64,000 nt of DNA from Solibacillus sp040274725 (GCA_040274725.1 JBEMAQ010000008.1:62001-126000); one strand, 5' to 3'; shown: positions 1-8,873, numbered from the stretch's first letter. Numbers and translations: made by a program. Notes: generated from the letters alone by a model not told the origin.

Positions 1-61
1 ACATGAATTTTGAAGATTTGTAACCTTTCTACACAACAAACTACACTGTATTTACAAAAAA

Positions 62-93
62 AATGAAGAATGCGTTTTCATACATTCTTCATT
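62..93 (-). terminator. Intrinsic terminator of the accDA operon
   Basis: Inverted repeat AATGAAGAATG / CATTCTTCATT. Read on the minus strand it is followed by a run of eight T. It lies just beyond the accA stop codon and ends the gntR-accD-accA operon. Confidence 0.88.
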
Positions 94-107
94 CATCACA
101 CACGCTA

Positions 108-1064
108 TCAATTTTCTAAATATTGACCGATATTTTTAAACTTTTGATAACGATCCTCGATTAGCTCTTCTTTTGATAGCGGCGAAAGTATAGCAAGTGT
201 ATCTTCAATACTTTCCTTAATATTAATTGCCTGCTTTTGTACATTTTTATGCGCCCCGCCTGTAACCTCTGGAATAATGCCGTCGATAATGCCAAGCTCC
301 CGTAAATCAAGTGCGGTAATTTTCAACGCCTCCGCTGCCTGCTTTGCCAAAGTAGCATCCTTCCATAAAATCGACGCCGCGCCCTCTGGTGAAATTACCG
401 AATACGTCGAGTTTTCGAGCATTAAAATTTTATTCGCTACACCTAATGCGAGTGCTCCGCCGCTTCCGCCTTCACCGATGACAATGCTAATGATTGGCAC
501 AGTAAGCCCCGCCATTTCAAATAGGTTGCGTGCAATCGCCTCGCTTTGCCCGCGCTCCTCTGCTGCCTTGCCTGGGTACGCACCCTTCGTATCAATAAAG
601 CAAATAATTGGGCGGTTAAATTTTTCCGCCTGCTTCATTAAGCGTAATGCCTTGCGGTAACCTTCCGGGTGTGGCATTCCAAAATTGCGTCGAATATTTT
701 CTTTCGTCGTCTTGCCGCGCTGATGACCAATAACCGTCACGGGCTGCCCATTAAACGCCGCAATGCCACCGACAATCGCCGCGTCATCCATAAATGTACG
801 GTCGCCGTGAAGCTCCATAAAATCTGTAAAAATTGCCGCAATATAATCCAGTGTCGTCGGACGCTCGGCGTGACGCGCTACTTGCACGCGGTCCCACGGC
901 TCCATATTTGAGTAAATGCTTTGCTCAAGCTGTAAAAGCCTTGACTCTAGCTTTTCGATTTCGCCACTCATATCCACTTCAGCGCGTTCCGCAATCGTTT
1001 TTAGTTCATCAATTTTTTCACGTAGTTGAACGACTGGGCGTTCAAATTCCAGCGTCTTAGCCAT
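108..1064 (-). CDS. accA: Acetyl-CoA carboxylase carboxyltransferase subunit alpha
   Basis: AccA pairs with AccD to form the carboxyltransferase of acetyl-CoA carboxylase. The enzyme moves the carboxyl group from carboxybiotin on AccB to acetyl-CoA to make malonyl-CoA for fatty acid synthesis in the cytoplasm. At 318 aa it has the usual family length. Family landmarks are visible: RNFGMPHPEGYRKA at about residues 126-139, DTKGAYPG at 158-165 and the glycine-rich GEGGSGGALA at 197-206, which shapes the oxyanion site of the crotonase-like fold. The ATG overlaps the 3' end of accD by 8 bases, so the two are translationally coupled, which suits equal subunit supply. It is the last gene of an operon led by a FadR-type regulator. 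Confidence 0.97.
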   Translation of the reverse strand: MAKTLEFERPVVQLREKIDELKTIAERAEVDMSGEIEKLESRLLQLEQSIYSNMEPWDRVQVARHAERPTTLDYIAAIFTDFMELHGDRTFMDDAAIVGGIAAFNGQPVTVIGHQRGKTTKENIRRNFGMPHPEGYRKALRLMKQAEKFNRPIICFIDTKGAYPGKAAEERGQSEAIARNLFEMAGLTVPIISIVIGEGGSGGALALGVANKILMLENSTYSVISPEGAASILWKDATLAKQAAEALKITALDLRELGIIDGIIPEVTGGAHKNVQKQAINIKESIEDTLAILSPLSKEELIEDRYQKFKNIGQYLEN

Positions 1065-1911
1065 GTACTACACCCCCATGTAATTTCACAATTGTCGCGA
1101 GCTGATCACGCATGTCGAGACGATTAATAATGGCATCGAGCTGACCATGCTCGAGTAAAAACTCGGCTGTTTGGAAATCATCCGGTAGCTTTTCGCGCAC
1201 TGTTTGCTCAATGACACGTCGTCCTGCAAAACCAATTAAGCTTTGCGGCTCCGCAATATTTAAGTCCCCGATGGATGCAAAGCTCGCTGATACACCCCCT
1301 GTTGTCGGATGCGTCATGACTGAAATATATAATAGCCCTTCGTCACTATGACGCTTCAAGGCAACACTCGTCTTCGCCATTTGCATAAGTGACAACACAC
1401 CTTCTTGCATACGTGCGCCACCGCTCGCCGTAAAAATAATAAACGGCACACGCTGCGCGGTCGCCTTTTCTACCGCACGTGTAATTTTCTCGCCAACAAC
1501 CGAGCCCATTGAGCCCATACGGAAATTCGAATCCATAATCGCTAACACAATTGGCTGCCCCTTTAGGCTTGCTGTCCCGGTTAAAACTGCTTCATTTAAG
1601 CCTGTCTTTGCGACATCTGCCTGCACCTTTTCAATATAAGCAGGGAAGTTTAACGGATTAGTCGTTTGTAAATTACTATCAAGCGCTTCAAATGAACCTG
1701 TATCTACAAAGCTCTCCATGCGCTCTGTCGCATTCATCGTGAAATGGAACGCACATTTCGGGCATACTTTTAAATTGGCCTCTAACTCCTTTGTGACATG
1801 AATCGTTTTACACTTCGGACATTTAATGACCATCCCCCTTGGAAAGGCGCGCTCCTTTTCTACGATTTCATTTGCTCGTTTGCGACTGCTAAATAAATCA
1901 CGAATTGCCAT
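1057..1911 (-). CDS. accD: Acetyl-CoA carboxylase carboxyltransferase subunit beta
   Basis: AccD is the zinc-containing beta subunit of the acetyl-CoA carboxyltransferase and partners AccA. The 284 aa length is normal. A four-cysteine zinc ribbon is visible near the N terminus (C31, C34, C50, C53, pattern CPKC...CPKC). The carboxyltransferase core follows, with the SGGARMQEG motif near residue 165 and TTGGVSASFAS near residue 205, typical of acyl-CoA binding in this superfamily. It starts 13 bases after the regulator gene and overlaps accA, so all three form one transcription unit. Confidence 0.97.
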   Translation of the reverse strand: MAIRDLFSSRKRANEIVEKERAFPRGMVIKCPKCKTIHVTKELEANLKVCPKCAFHFTMNATERMESFVDTGSFEALDSNLQTTNPLNFPAYIEKVQADVAKTGLNEAVLTGTASLKGQPIVLAIMDSNFRMGSMGSVVGEKITRAVEKATAQRVPFIIFTASGGARMQEGVLSLMQMAKTSVALKRHSDEGLLYISVMTHPTTGGVSASFASIGDLNIAEPQSLIGFAGRRVIEQTVREKLPDDFQTAEFLLEHGQLDAIINRLDMRDQLATIVKLHGGVVHG

Positions 1912-1924
1912 ACAATTGTCCCCC

Positions 1925-2554
1925 TTATAATAATTTCATCCACTTCTCATATGCTTCAATTGCCTCTGCGCGGTAGCCTAGCTGTATCGCCTTTAGCATT
2001 GTTTGTAGTAACTTTTTCTCCTGTGGTGCGACCATCCCACCAAGCGGTACTGTACTATATGCCGCAAGCTGTAGCCATATCTTTAACGCGAGACGGTTGC
2101 CTGACAAAATGATGCACTCCTGTAAAATCACTTCACGCTCAATGTCCTCACCAAGCTCCAACCGTTCAAAGAAGCTATCCCAAATCGGTAGCGCACGTAA
2201 ATGAGGATCTGCGCTAATTCGCTGAATAGCCTCTTTCTCATGCATCTCGCGCGTGACATGCACGTCAGCAGTCGATTTTGGCTCCTGTAAAATAAATGAG
2301 CCCACAATTTCAACGAGCTGATGCCGCTGCACCGAGCCTAAAAATGTTCCTCCGCCGTGCTTCGTTTCGATTAAGCCAAGTAGCTCCAAGCTTCTTAGCG
2401 CCTCTCGTACAGAAGAACGTCCCACCTGTAATTTCTCACTAAGCACACGCTCTGACGGTATTTTGTCGCCCGGCTGAATATTTTCTTCCGCAATAATGTC
2501 ACGTAGTTGTTTGACAATTTGCAAAAACATTTTTTTCACTGGCTTTTGCTCCAA
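1925..2554 (-). CDS. FadR-subfamily GntR transcriptional regulator
   Basis: Helix-turn-helix regulator with an N-terminal GntR winged helix (PGDKIPSERVLSEKL..., then GRSSVREALRSLELLGLI) and a shorter, mostly helical C-terminal effector domain of FadR/FCD type. I place the start at a TTG (position 2554) because GGAGGTG lies seven bases before it; another TTG at 2578 in the same frame lacks a good ribosome site, so the protein is about 209 aa. It is the first gene of the accDA operon and its own promoter carries a palindrome of the TGGTC-N-GACCA kind used by FadR-like GntR proteins. Autoregulation and control of malonyl-CoA synthesis, possibly by an acyl-CoA or organic acid, is inferred. The effector is unknown. 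Confidence 0.85.
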   Translation of the reverse strand: MEQKPVKKMFLQIVKQLRDIIAEENIQPGDKIPSERVLSEKLQVGRSSVREALRSLELLGLIETKHGGGTFLGSVQRHQLVEIVGSFILQEPKSTADVHVTREMHEKEAIQRISADPHLRALPIWDSFFERLELGEDIEREVILQECIILSGNRLALKIWLQLAAYSTVPLGGMVAPQEKKLLQTMLKAIQLGYRAEAIEAYEKWMKLL

Positions 2555-2576
2555 CCGCTCCACCTCCGAGTCTCCC

Positions 2577-2595
2577 AAAGTGGTCAGACCAGTTT
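2577..2595. promoter_or_regulatory. Operator-like palindrome of the gntR-accDA operon
   Basis: AAAGTGGTCAGACCAGTTT, an odd palindrome centred on one A, with eight of nine positions matching between arms and a perfect TGGTC-A-GACCA core. It lies between the predicted transcription start and the ribosome site of the GntR regulator gene, where a bound repressor would block transcription. The TGGT...ACCA form is the known style of FadR/PdhR/LldR-type GntR operators. Confidence 0.75.
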
Positions 2596-2604
2596 TATGA
2601 TTCT

Positions 2605-2633
2605 ACTATACAAAACAAATATTGAAATGTCAA
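2605..2633 (-). promoter_or_regulatory. SigA promoter of gntR-accD-accA
   Basis: On the minus strand: TTGACA, a 17-base spacer, then TATAGT. This is a near-consensus housekeeping promoter. The start would fall about 7 bases after the -10 box, directly before the TGGTCAGACCA palindrome. Confidence 0.85.
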
Positions 2634-2764
2634 AAAATTATGGGGTATTTTTTCATTTTACTAGTAAAAACACCATTTCATAGCGTTCTATCTACTTTTT
2701 TCTCAATTACATAATAATACGACTGAATTTACTATTAATGAAATAATAGTTACATACAAAAAAA

Positions 2765-2784
2765 CGAGTGATTCGCATCACTCG
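2765..2784 (-). terminator. Intrinsic terminator after dnaE
   Basis: CGAGTGAT-4-ATCACTCG stem followed on the minus strand by seven T. It starts one base beyond the dnaE stop codon. Confidence 0.88.
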
Positions 2785-2785
2785 C

Positions 2786-5700
2786 CTACATGATTTGCAA
2801 TTGCTTTGCCTTTATTTGTGCCTTGCCGAAGCGCTGTTCTAGCACACCTTCTACATACACAAGCTGGTCGTGCTGTAGCTGTTTTGCAAGCGGCTCATAC
2901 ACTTGTGGAAATAGTGTAATAGAAACAACACCGAATTCATCCTGCACTTGTACAAACGCCATCTGCTCGCCTTTTTTCGTACGAATTTGGCGAATATCCT
3001 CGACAAGACCAATTATTTTTATAAATGTACCATCTCGCATCGCGGCAAGCGTTTGTGTCGTCGCATTCAAGTCATTAAAATGCGTGCGCATCCGAATAAT
3101 CGGGTGCTCCGACACATAAAAGCCGAGCACCTCTTTTTCGTAGAGAAGCTTTTCTTTTTCCGTTAAGGGCGGTGCGTCGATATGCTTCGGTGTGCCAAAC
3201 AACGCATGATCCCCCTCTGTCAAACCGACCAGTTCCGCCTGCTTCTCAGCCGCATCGAGCGTGGCAAGCAACGTGGCGCGGTCACGCCCAAATTCATCAA
3301 GCGCTCCTGCTTTAATAAGTGGCTCAAACACCTTTTTGTTAAACACCTTCGCGCTCAGTGATACCGCGACATCAAAAATAGTTGTAAACGGTTTCTGCCT
3401 CGCACCGCGCACCTGAAGTAGCTTTTGTAAAAACGGGGACGGCACATTTTTGATTGCAGACAAGCTAAAGCGAATCGCGCCATGTTCTACTTTAAAATGA
3501 CGTGCGCTTTTATTAATCGACGGCGGTAAAATTTGAATCCCTTGCCCCTTGGCTTCATTCATAATTTGCGTGAGCTTATCACTATTGCCCATTGCATTTG
3601 TTAACAGTGCTGCATAAAAATTCACGGGGAAATTCGCCTTTAAATACGCCATTTGATACGAAACCACACTATAAGCAACCGCGTGACTTTTCGCAAAACC
3701 GTAATCGGCAAAGCGTACGATTAATTCATACACTTCATTTGCCACCTGCGCTGGGTAACCCTGCCCTGCCGCTCCAGCTGTAAATGCCGCACGCTGCTGT
3801 TCTAGTACATCACGATTCTTTTTACTAACCGCACGGCGAAGTAAATCTGCCTGCCCAATCGTAAAGCCTGCAAAGACGTTCGCAATGCGCATGATTTGCT
3901 CCTGGTAGATGATAATGCCGTACGTTTCACGCAAAATTGGCTCAAGCACTGGGTGGCTATATGTCACTATTTCCGCGCCGTGCTTTCTGCGTGCATACAT
4001 TGGAATAAACTCCATCGGGCCTGGTCGATACAATGCGTTCACTGCAACAATATCTAAAAAATGTGTCGGACGAATATCACGCAGTGCCTGACGCATGCCA
4101 TCCGACTCGAGTTGGAAAATTCCTGCTGTATCCCCGCGCTGCAATAGCTGAAATGTTGCCGCGTCCTCTAGTGGAATGTGCTTAAAATCAATGTCCATTT
4201 GATGTGTATAGTAAATTGATTTTCTAATTTGCTCTAAGATCGTTAAATTACGAAGGCCTAAAAAATCCATTTTCAGTAAGCCACTCTGCTCTACTTCCTG
4301 CATCGGCCACTGCGTTAAGAACACATCATCATGCCCTTCCTCAATCGGCACAATCTCAACAAGTGGTACCGGACTTAACACAATGCCCGCTGCATGCGTA
4401 GAAGCATTACGTGGTAAGCCTTCTAGCTTCAGTGCCGCTCTAAACCACTCATCATGTACCGGTTCCGCTGCAATAAACTGGCGTAAATTTTCCGATTGCG
4501 TATAGGCATCCTGAAGTGTAATGCCAATGCGATTTGGAATCGATTTTGAAATATACTCTAATTTCTCTGCCGCAAAATTAAACATCCTCGCCACATCACG
4601 CGCGACAGCTTTCGCCGATAACGTGCCAAATGTAATAATTTGCGCCACATGCTGCTTGCCGTATTTGTCCTTCACATACTGGATAACTTCCTCACGGCGT
4701 GTATCTAAAAAATCGATATCAATATCCGGTAATGATACACGCTCCGGATTTAAAAAGCGCTCGAATAGTAAATCATATTGCAGCGGATCTACTTGCGTAA
4801 TTTGCAGTGCATAGGCAACGAGCGAGCTAGCTGATGAGCCACGGCCTGGTCCTGTTAAAATATTTGCCTCACGTGCAAAGCGCATGAAATCCTCAACGAT
4901 CAAGAAATAATCCGCATAGCCCATTGAATTGATAACCGAAAGCTCATAGCGTAACCGATCCTCATAAGCTGTCGGGAGTGCACGCTGCACAATTTGCTGT
5001 AAACCTTCAACTGTGCGCTGTTCGAGTAAACGCTCTGCTGTCATACCAGTCGGCACAGGAAACTTCGACATATGTACCACATTTTTCGGTAATGACACGC
5101 GGCAACTCAGTAGCATATTTTTCGCATTGTCTAGCCACTGTGGCACATCATGAAAACGATTCTGCCAAGCACGCGCTGACAGCACAAAGCGGTCTTCCAT
5201 ATGTCGCACAATGCCGCGCTCATGCAGTTTCACACCGCTATCAATCGCACGCGCGACCTCATAGGCAAACTGGTCCTCCGCATGTAAATAGCTACTTGCA
5301 TGTGTCGCGACAATGACTGCACCGAGACGCTCCGCAAATTGTATCGCAAACGACTCGCTATCTACTGTCGCCTCACTACGGCTAATACCTACATAGAGAT
5401 GTCGGTTAAAAATCGACTGTAGTTCAGCGGCATGTTCTACGTTGACTTGCTGTAGCCATATAGCATCCTTCTCTAGCGCAGGAATCATCCCTATACAGCC
5501 CTTCGCATAGGCCTTTAGCCAACGAATCGGCAGACAGTTATCCGCACGTACTGCAACCGCACTCGCGATTTTCAACAGCGAGTGGTAACCTTCATTCGTC
5601 TGTGCATATAAAACAATCGGCAAATGCGCCTCATCAGAAAATGCAACCGATAGCTGCAAGCCTGCTACTGGGTGAATCCCTGCCGCCTTCATTTGATGCC

Positions 5701-5848
5701 AAAAAGGCAAAAGCCCGTACAATCTCGTGTTGACTATTGCACAAGCTTCTGCCTTTTGTTGTTGAAGGAAGGGGATAAGCTCCTCGATTCGAATGGTACT
5801 TTTCAATAAATCAGCGCTTGTCTGTATTTGTGGATAAACAACCGACAT
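2786..5848 (-). CDS. dnaE: DNA polymerase III subunit alpha, DnaE type
   Basis: Replicative C-family polymerase. In low-GC Gram-positives DnaE works beside PolC and is thought to extend RNA primers. The 1020 aa protein runs PHP-like domain (about 1-250), polymerase core with GPGRGSSA (333-340) and the catalytic aspartates in PDIDIDF (375-379), TYGIIIYQEQIM near 640, then helix-hairpin-helix and a C-terminal OB fold. No DnaQ-like exonuclease insertion is present, which separates it from PolC. The PHP region is degenerate: where B. subtilis DnaE has VHLQVHSGYS and TDDH, this protein has VYPQIQTSAD and VNTRLYG, so the usual metal-binding His/Asp residues are gone and proofreading there is unlikely. 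It is followed by its own terminator and lies 16 bases downstream of nrnA, so the two are probably cotranscribed. Confidence 0.96.
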   Translation of the reverse strand: MSVVYPQIQTSADLLKSTIRIEELIPFLQQQKAEACAIVNTRLYGLLPFWHQMKAAGIHPVAGLQLSVAFSDEAHLPIVLYAQTNEGYHSLLKIASAVAVRADNCLPIRWLKAYAKGCIGMIPALEKDAIWLQQVNVEHAAELQSIFNRHLYVGISRSEATVDSESFAIQFAERLGAVIVATHASSYLHAEDQFAYEVARAIDSGVKLHERGIVRHMEDRFVLSARAWQNRFHDVPQWLDNAKNMLLSCRVSLPKNVVHMSKFPVPTGMTAERLLEQRTVEGLQQIVQRALPTAYEDRLRYELSVINSMGYADYFLIVEDFMRFAREANILTGPGRGSSASSLVAYALQITQVDPLQYDLLFERFLNPERVSLPDIDIDFLDTRREEVIQYVKDKYGKQHVAQIITFGTLSAKAVARDVARMFNFAAEKLEYISKSIPNRIGITLQDAYTQSENLRQFIAAEPVHDEWFRAALKLEGLPRNASTHAAGIVLSPVPLVEIVPIEEGHDDVFLTQWPMQEVEQSGLLKMDFLGLRNLTILEQIRKSIYYTHQMDIDFKHIPLEDAATFQLLQRGDTAGIFQLESDGMRQALRDIRPTHFLDIVAVNALYRPGPMEFIPMYARRKHGAEIVTYSHPVLEPILRETYGIIIYQEQIMRIANVFAGFTIGQADLLRRAVSKKNRDVLEQQRAAFTAGAAGQGYPAQVANEVYELIVRFADYGFAKSHAVAYSVVSYQMAYLKANFPVNFYAALLTNAMGNSDKLTQIMNEAKGQGIQILPPSINKSARHFKVEHGAIRFSLSAIKNVPSPFLQKLLQVRGARQKPFTTIFDVAVSLSAKVFNKKVFEPLIKAGALDEFGRDRATLLATLDAAEKQAELVGLTEGDHALFGTPKHIDAPPLTEKEKLLYEKEVLGFYVSEHPIIRMRTHFNDLNATTQTLAAMRDGTFIKIIGLVEDIRQIRTKKGEQMAFVQVQDEFGVVSITLFPQVYEPLAKQLQHDQLVYVEGVLEQRFGKAQIKAKQLQIM

Positions 5849-5864
5849 CGCTATCCCTCCATTA

Positions 5865-6809
5865 TTACGCGTAATTTTTACAAATTTCCTTTAAATCTTC
5901 AATCACCTGGTCTGCTTCACTCCATGAATACGCTGTCGCACCAGATGCAAGTGGGTGACCACCGCCGTTATATTTCTTCGCTAATCCATTAATAACTGGT
6001 CCTTTTGAACGCAGGCGCACGCGAATTGTCTCGCCCTCTTCAATAAAGATGACCCATGCACGAATGCCCTTTACATTGCCTAATGAGCCAACAAGTAGCG
6101 ACGTTTCAGAAGCCGTCGCATCAAATTCACGCAAAATATCCGATGTCATTTTAATGTACGCCATACCAGACGCGTCCATTATGAAGTTTTGATATAAATA
6201 GCCTTGTAAATGAAGCAGCTTACGGTCCATTTCGTACATGCCGTCAAATAGCTCGGTACGGTTAAAGTTCGATTTAATTAACTGACCTGCCACCTCAAAT
6301 GTGCGCTCGCTCGCGCTTGGGAATAGGAAGCGGCCTGTATCGCCAACAATGCCTGCAAATAAAAGGCGTGCTGACGCATCTGACATTTGCCAGTGATGCG
6401 ACGCGGCGGCTTCCTCAAATAGTTCATAAATCATTTCACTGCATGAGCTCGCATTTGTATCGACCCATAAAAGGTCACCGTACGCATCATCATTTGGATG
6501 ATGGTCAATCTTAATTAATTTCGCGCCCAACGTGTAGCGCTGGTCGTCAATACGCTCCGTGTTCGCCGTATCCGTCACGATAATGAGTGCGCCCTCAAAC
6601 TGCGCATCTATCAACTCTTGCGGGTGTGCTAAAAATGATAGAGAATCGTCATGCTCTCCCGTAACATATACCTCTTTTGCTGGGTAATTATGACGGATTA
6701 ACTCCGCTAAGCCCATTTGTGAGCCGTACGCATCCGGGTCTGGGCGCACATGGCGATGCACGATAATTGTGTCAAACTGTTCAATTGTGTCAATGATTTG
6801 TCGTTTCAA
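5865..6809 (-). CDS. nrnA: NrnA-type oligoribonuclease and 3',5'-bisphosphate nucleotidase (DHH/DHHA1)
   Basis: DHH-family phosphoesterase. NrnA degrades very short RNA (nanoRNA) and dephosphorylates 3'-phosphoadenosine 5'-phosphate in Bacillus. The 314 aa length fits. Metal-binding motifs are visible: DPDAYGS at 24-30, VTDTAN near 83, DHHPND near 105, and the DHHA1 signature GGGHPLASGA near 283. The start is a TTG preceded by AGGAGG eight bases upstream. It stands directly upstream of dnaE, as in the B. subtilis ytqI region, though ytrI/ytrH are missing between them. Confidence 0.93.
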   Translation of the reverse strand: MKRQIIDTIEQFDTIIVHRHVRPDPDAYGSQMGLAELIRHNYPAKEVYVTGEHDDSLSFLAHPQELIDAQFEGALIIVTDTANTERIDDQRYTLGAKLIKIDHHPNDDAYGDLLWVDTNASSCSEMIYELFEEAAASHHWQMSDASARLLFAGIVGDTGRFLFPSASERTFEVAGQLIKSNFNRTELFDGMYEMDRKLLHLQGYLYQNFIMDASGMAYIKMTSDILREFDATASETSLLVGSLGNVKGIRAWVIFIEEGETIRVRLRSKGPVINGLAKKYNGGGHPLASGATAYSWSEADQVIEDLKEICKNYA

Positions 6810-6897
6810 ATGTTTTCCTCCTGTTATGTAGTGAAAACCTTTTGCATTTACTGTAAAATATAGTAGAAATTAAACAGTCACGCTCTAGGAGGTCACC

Positions 6898-7206
6898 ATG
6901 TTAAATTTAGTATTAGTCGCCTGTATTATCATTTTGTTTGCGGTCTTCTTTTATTATAAAACAAAGCAGTTCCGCACAACATTACCTATTAGAAAAAAAT
7001 GGTACAAAGCAAAGGCAGGCGTTGTATTCGGTATTTTTCTCATGACGTTTGGCATAAACGCTGTCGTACGTTATGAAGGGACAGCTGTTAGTATCATCGT
7101 CATGCTTCTTTTCTTATTATACGGCGCACTGCAAGTATTTTCGCAATACAAGCGCGTGCAGCACGAAGGTCGGTTTATTAAAGAGGAATATACATTAAAT
7201 CAATAA
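6898..7206 (+). CDS. ytpI: YtpI-like small membrane protein
   Basis: A 102 aa hydrophobic protein with three predicted membrane segments, about residues 2-19, 38-56 and 62-80, and a charged C-terminal tail. Its size and position beside nrnA and ytoI match B. subtilis YtpI, whose function is unknown. AGGAGGTCACC stands just upstream of the ATG. It is transcribed divergently from nrnA and convergently with ytoI, with a shared terminator. Confidence 0.85.
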   Translation: MLNLVLVACIIILFAVFFYYKTKQFRTTLPIRKKWYKAKAGVVFGIFLMTFGINAVVRYEGTAVSIIVMLLFLLYGALQVFSQYKRVQHEGRFIKEEYTLNQ

Positions 7207-7215
7207 TTGGAACAT

Positions 7216-7247
7216 AAATGGTTGCCACAAACTTGCGGCAACCATTT
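7216..7247. terminator. Bidirectional terminator between ytpI and ytoI
   Basis: AAATGGTTGCC / GGCAACCATTT stem with a ten-base loop and T-run on the plus side, A-rich flank on the other. It can serve both convergent genes. Confidence 0.85.
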
Positions 7248-7248
7248 T

Positions 7249-8556
7249 TTAACGCTCTAATAATTGGAATGTCATCATCGCTTTGCCGACTAAAATAGAG
7301 CCATTAAATACATCAAAGTCCATTTTTACGAACTTACGACTCATATCTAAAATATGGGGGCGCACCGTTAACACACTCTCCATTTGAACAGGCTTAATGA
7401 AATAAATATTCATATTTTCGACAACCGCATCGCCGCGCTTGCGACGCTTTAGTGCAAACGAGCCAACTTCTGTTAAAATCGTTGTAAATGCACCATATGA
7501 AATCGCACCGTACTGGTTCGTCATTTGTGGTGTCACCGTAAACTCAACAATGACATCTTCTTCCCCCATTACGCGCATTTCATTTTTAATTAAATCATCA
7601 ATTGTTTCACCGTGCTGCGGCTGACGCTGTGCGTGTTGCAGTGCCTTTAACACGTCCTGACGACTAATAACACCTTGTAATTCGTTATCATCATTAATGA
7701 CTGGCAGTAAATCAATGCCCTCCCAAATCATCCGGTGACCGGCTGACGCGACGCTCGTTTTCATAGAGGCAGCAATCGGATTTTTCGTCATCACTTTATC
7801 GATGGCCTCTGTTTCCTCTCGCCCAATCACGTCCTTACTTGTAATCATCCCGATAAGCTTGCGGTGCTGCGTGACAACTGGGAATGCCCCGTGTGTCGTG
7901 CGCATATTTTGCTTATGGAAATCCGCAATTGTATGGTCGTTTCGTAGCACCGCTGTATCCTCAATTGGTATATAAATATCCTCAATTAATAAAATATCTT
8001 TCTTAATCAACTGGTCATAAATCGCACGGTTAATCATCGTTGCGACCGTAAACGTATCATAGCTTGTCGAAATAATCGGCAACTCTAGCTCGTCCGCTAA
8101 ACGTACCGCTTCCTCTGTCGAATGGAAGCCGCCTGTAATGAGGACTGCTGCACCTGTTTTCAGCGCATATTCATGCGCCTGCGTACGGTTTCCGACAATT
8201 AGTAGGCTCCCTGCATCTGTATAACGCATCATATCGTCAAGCTTCATCGCACCGATTACAAATTTCGTTAACGTTTTGTGCAAACCTGACTTCCCACCTA
8301 ATACTTGACCATCAATAATATTGACGATTTCCGCGAACGTTAAACGCTCAATATTTTCCTTTTTCTTCTTTTCGATCCGAATTGTTCCGACACGTTCAAT
8401 TGAGCTAACTAAACGGCGATTTTCCGCTTCTTTAATCGCGCGATACGCCGTTCCTTCACTCACTTGCATTTCTTTCGCAATTTGGCGTACAGAAATTTTA
8501 TCGCCAACGGGTAGTGATTCAATGTATTGAATAATTTTCTCATGTTTTGTCGACAT
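7249..8556 (-). CDS. ytoI: YtoI-type regulator: HTH, DRTGG, CBS pair and hotdog domain
   Basis: Multi-domain putative sensor. In order: winged-helix/HTH of GntR-like style (about 1-60, with SVRQIAKEMQVSEGTAYRAI), a DRTGG domain (about 85-180), two CBS motifs (about 190-310, with HGAFPVV and DLLPVINDDNELQGVI), and a C-terminal hotdog/MaoC-like thioesterase fold (about 330-435). Neighbours and architecture match B. subtilis YtoI. CBS pairs usually bind adenine nucleotides and hotdog folds bind acyl-CoA-like molecules, so a metabolic sensor role is inferred, not shown. I use the ATG at 8556, preceded by AGGTGAT; an in-frame ATG 17 codons upstream has a weaker context. Confidence 0.87.
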   Translation of the reverse strand: MSTKHEKIIQYIESLPVGDKISVRQIAKEMQVSEGTAYRAIKEAENRRLVSSIERVGTIRIEKKKKENIERLTFAEIVNIIDGQVLGGKSGLHKTLTKFVIGAMKLDDMMRYTDAGSLLIVGNRTQAHEYALKTGAAVLITGGFHSTEEAVRLADELELPIISTSYDTFTVATMINRAIYDQLIKKDILLIEDIYIPIEDTAVLRNDHTIADFHKQNMRTTHGAFPVVTQHRKLIGMITSKDVIGREETEAIDKVMTKNPIAASMKTSVASAGHRMIWEGIDLLPVINDDNELQGVISRQDVLKALQHAQRQPQHGETIDDLIKNEMRVMGEEDVIVEFTVTPQMTNQYGAISYGAFTTILTEVGSFALKRRKRGDAVVENMNIYFIKPVQMESVLTVRPHILDMSRKFVKMDFDVFNGSILVGKAMMTFQLLER

Positions 8557-8634
8557 AGCATCACCTATTCTCATCATCATTAATGTCAATATTGTAACAT
8601 ATTCCATGTCAACTATCCGAACATTTTAAAATAA

Positions 8635-8814
8635 CAAAAGCGCTAAAGCGCCTGCTCAGCCCCGACAAGCGCTGGAGAGCCCGAAGTGAAAGTGCGCTTT
8701 TCAACTTTCACCCGAGGGATCGAAGCGACCTCGAGGGGCTGGCGCTTTAGCCTGGACGTAAAGCAAACCTTGCCCAAAGTTATCCACAATGCGAAAGTCT
8801 AAAGTTTCCTTACC
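8635..8814. repeat. Dispersed structured repeat, copy 1
   Basis: About 180 bp element shared with 44224-44463. The ends of its folded core pair perfectly: GCTAAAGCGCC with GGCGCTTTAGC, continued by CAGCCCC with GGGGCTG. Inside is a second hairpin GTGAAAGT / ACTTTCAC. The conserved part runs on into a GACGTAAAG...CTAAAGTTTCCTTA tail that contains TTATCCACA (8780-8788), identical to the DnaA-box consensus. It has no coding capacity and lies between ytoI and ytkL, both transcribed leftward. Its role is unknown. Confidence 0.85.
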
Positions 8815-8822
8815 AATAACAA

Positions 8823-8864
8823 AAGCAGCCTATATGAAAGATTCCACCTTCATACAAGCTGCTT
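8823..8864 (-). terminator. Terminator after ytkL
   Basis: AAGCAGC / GCTGCTT arms with an inner TATGAA / TTCATA pair. On the minus strand the stem ends in a short T stretch. It sits directly after the ytkL stop codon. Confidence 0.65.
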
Positions 8865-8873
8865 CTCCTCATG

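Noticed and set aside
8780..8788. DnaA box as a sign of a replication origin
   Set aside because: Only a single box is present and no dnaA, dnaN or AT-rich unwinding cluster is near; it is reported only as part of the repeat.
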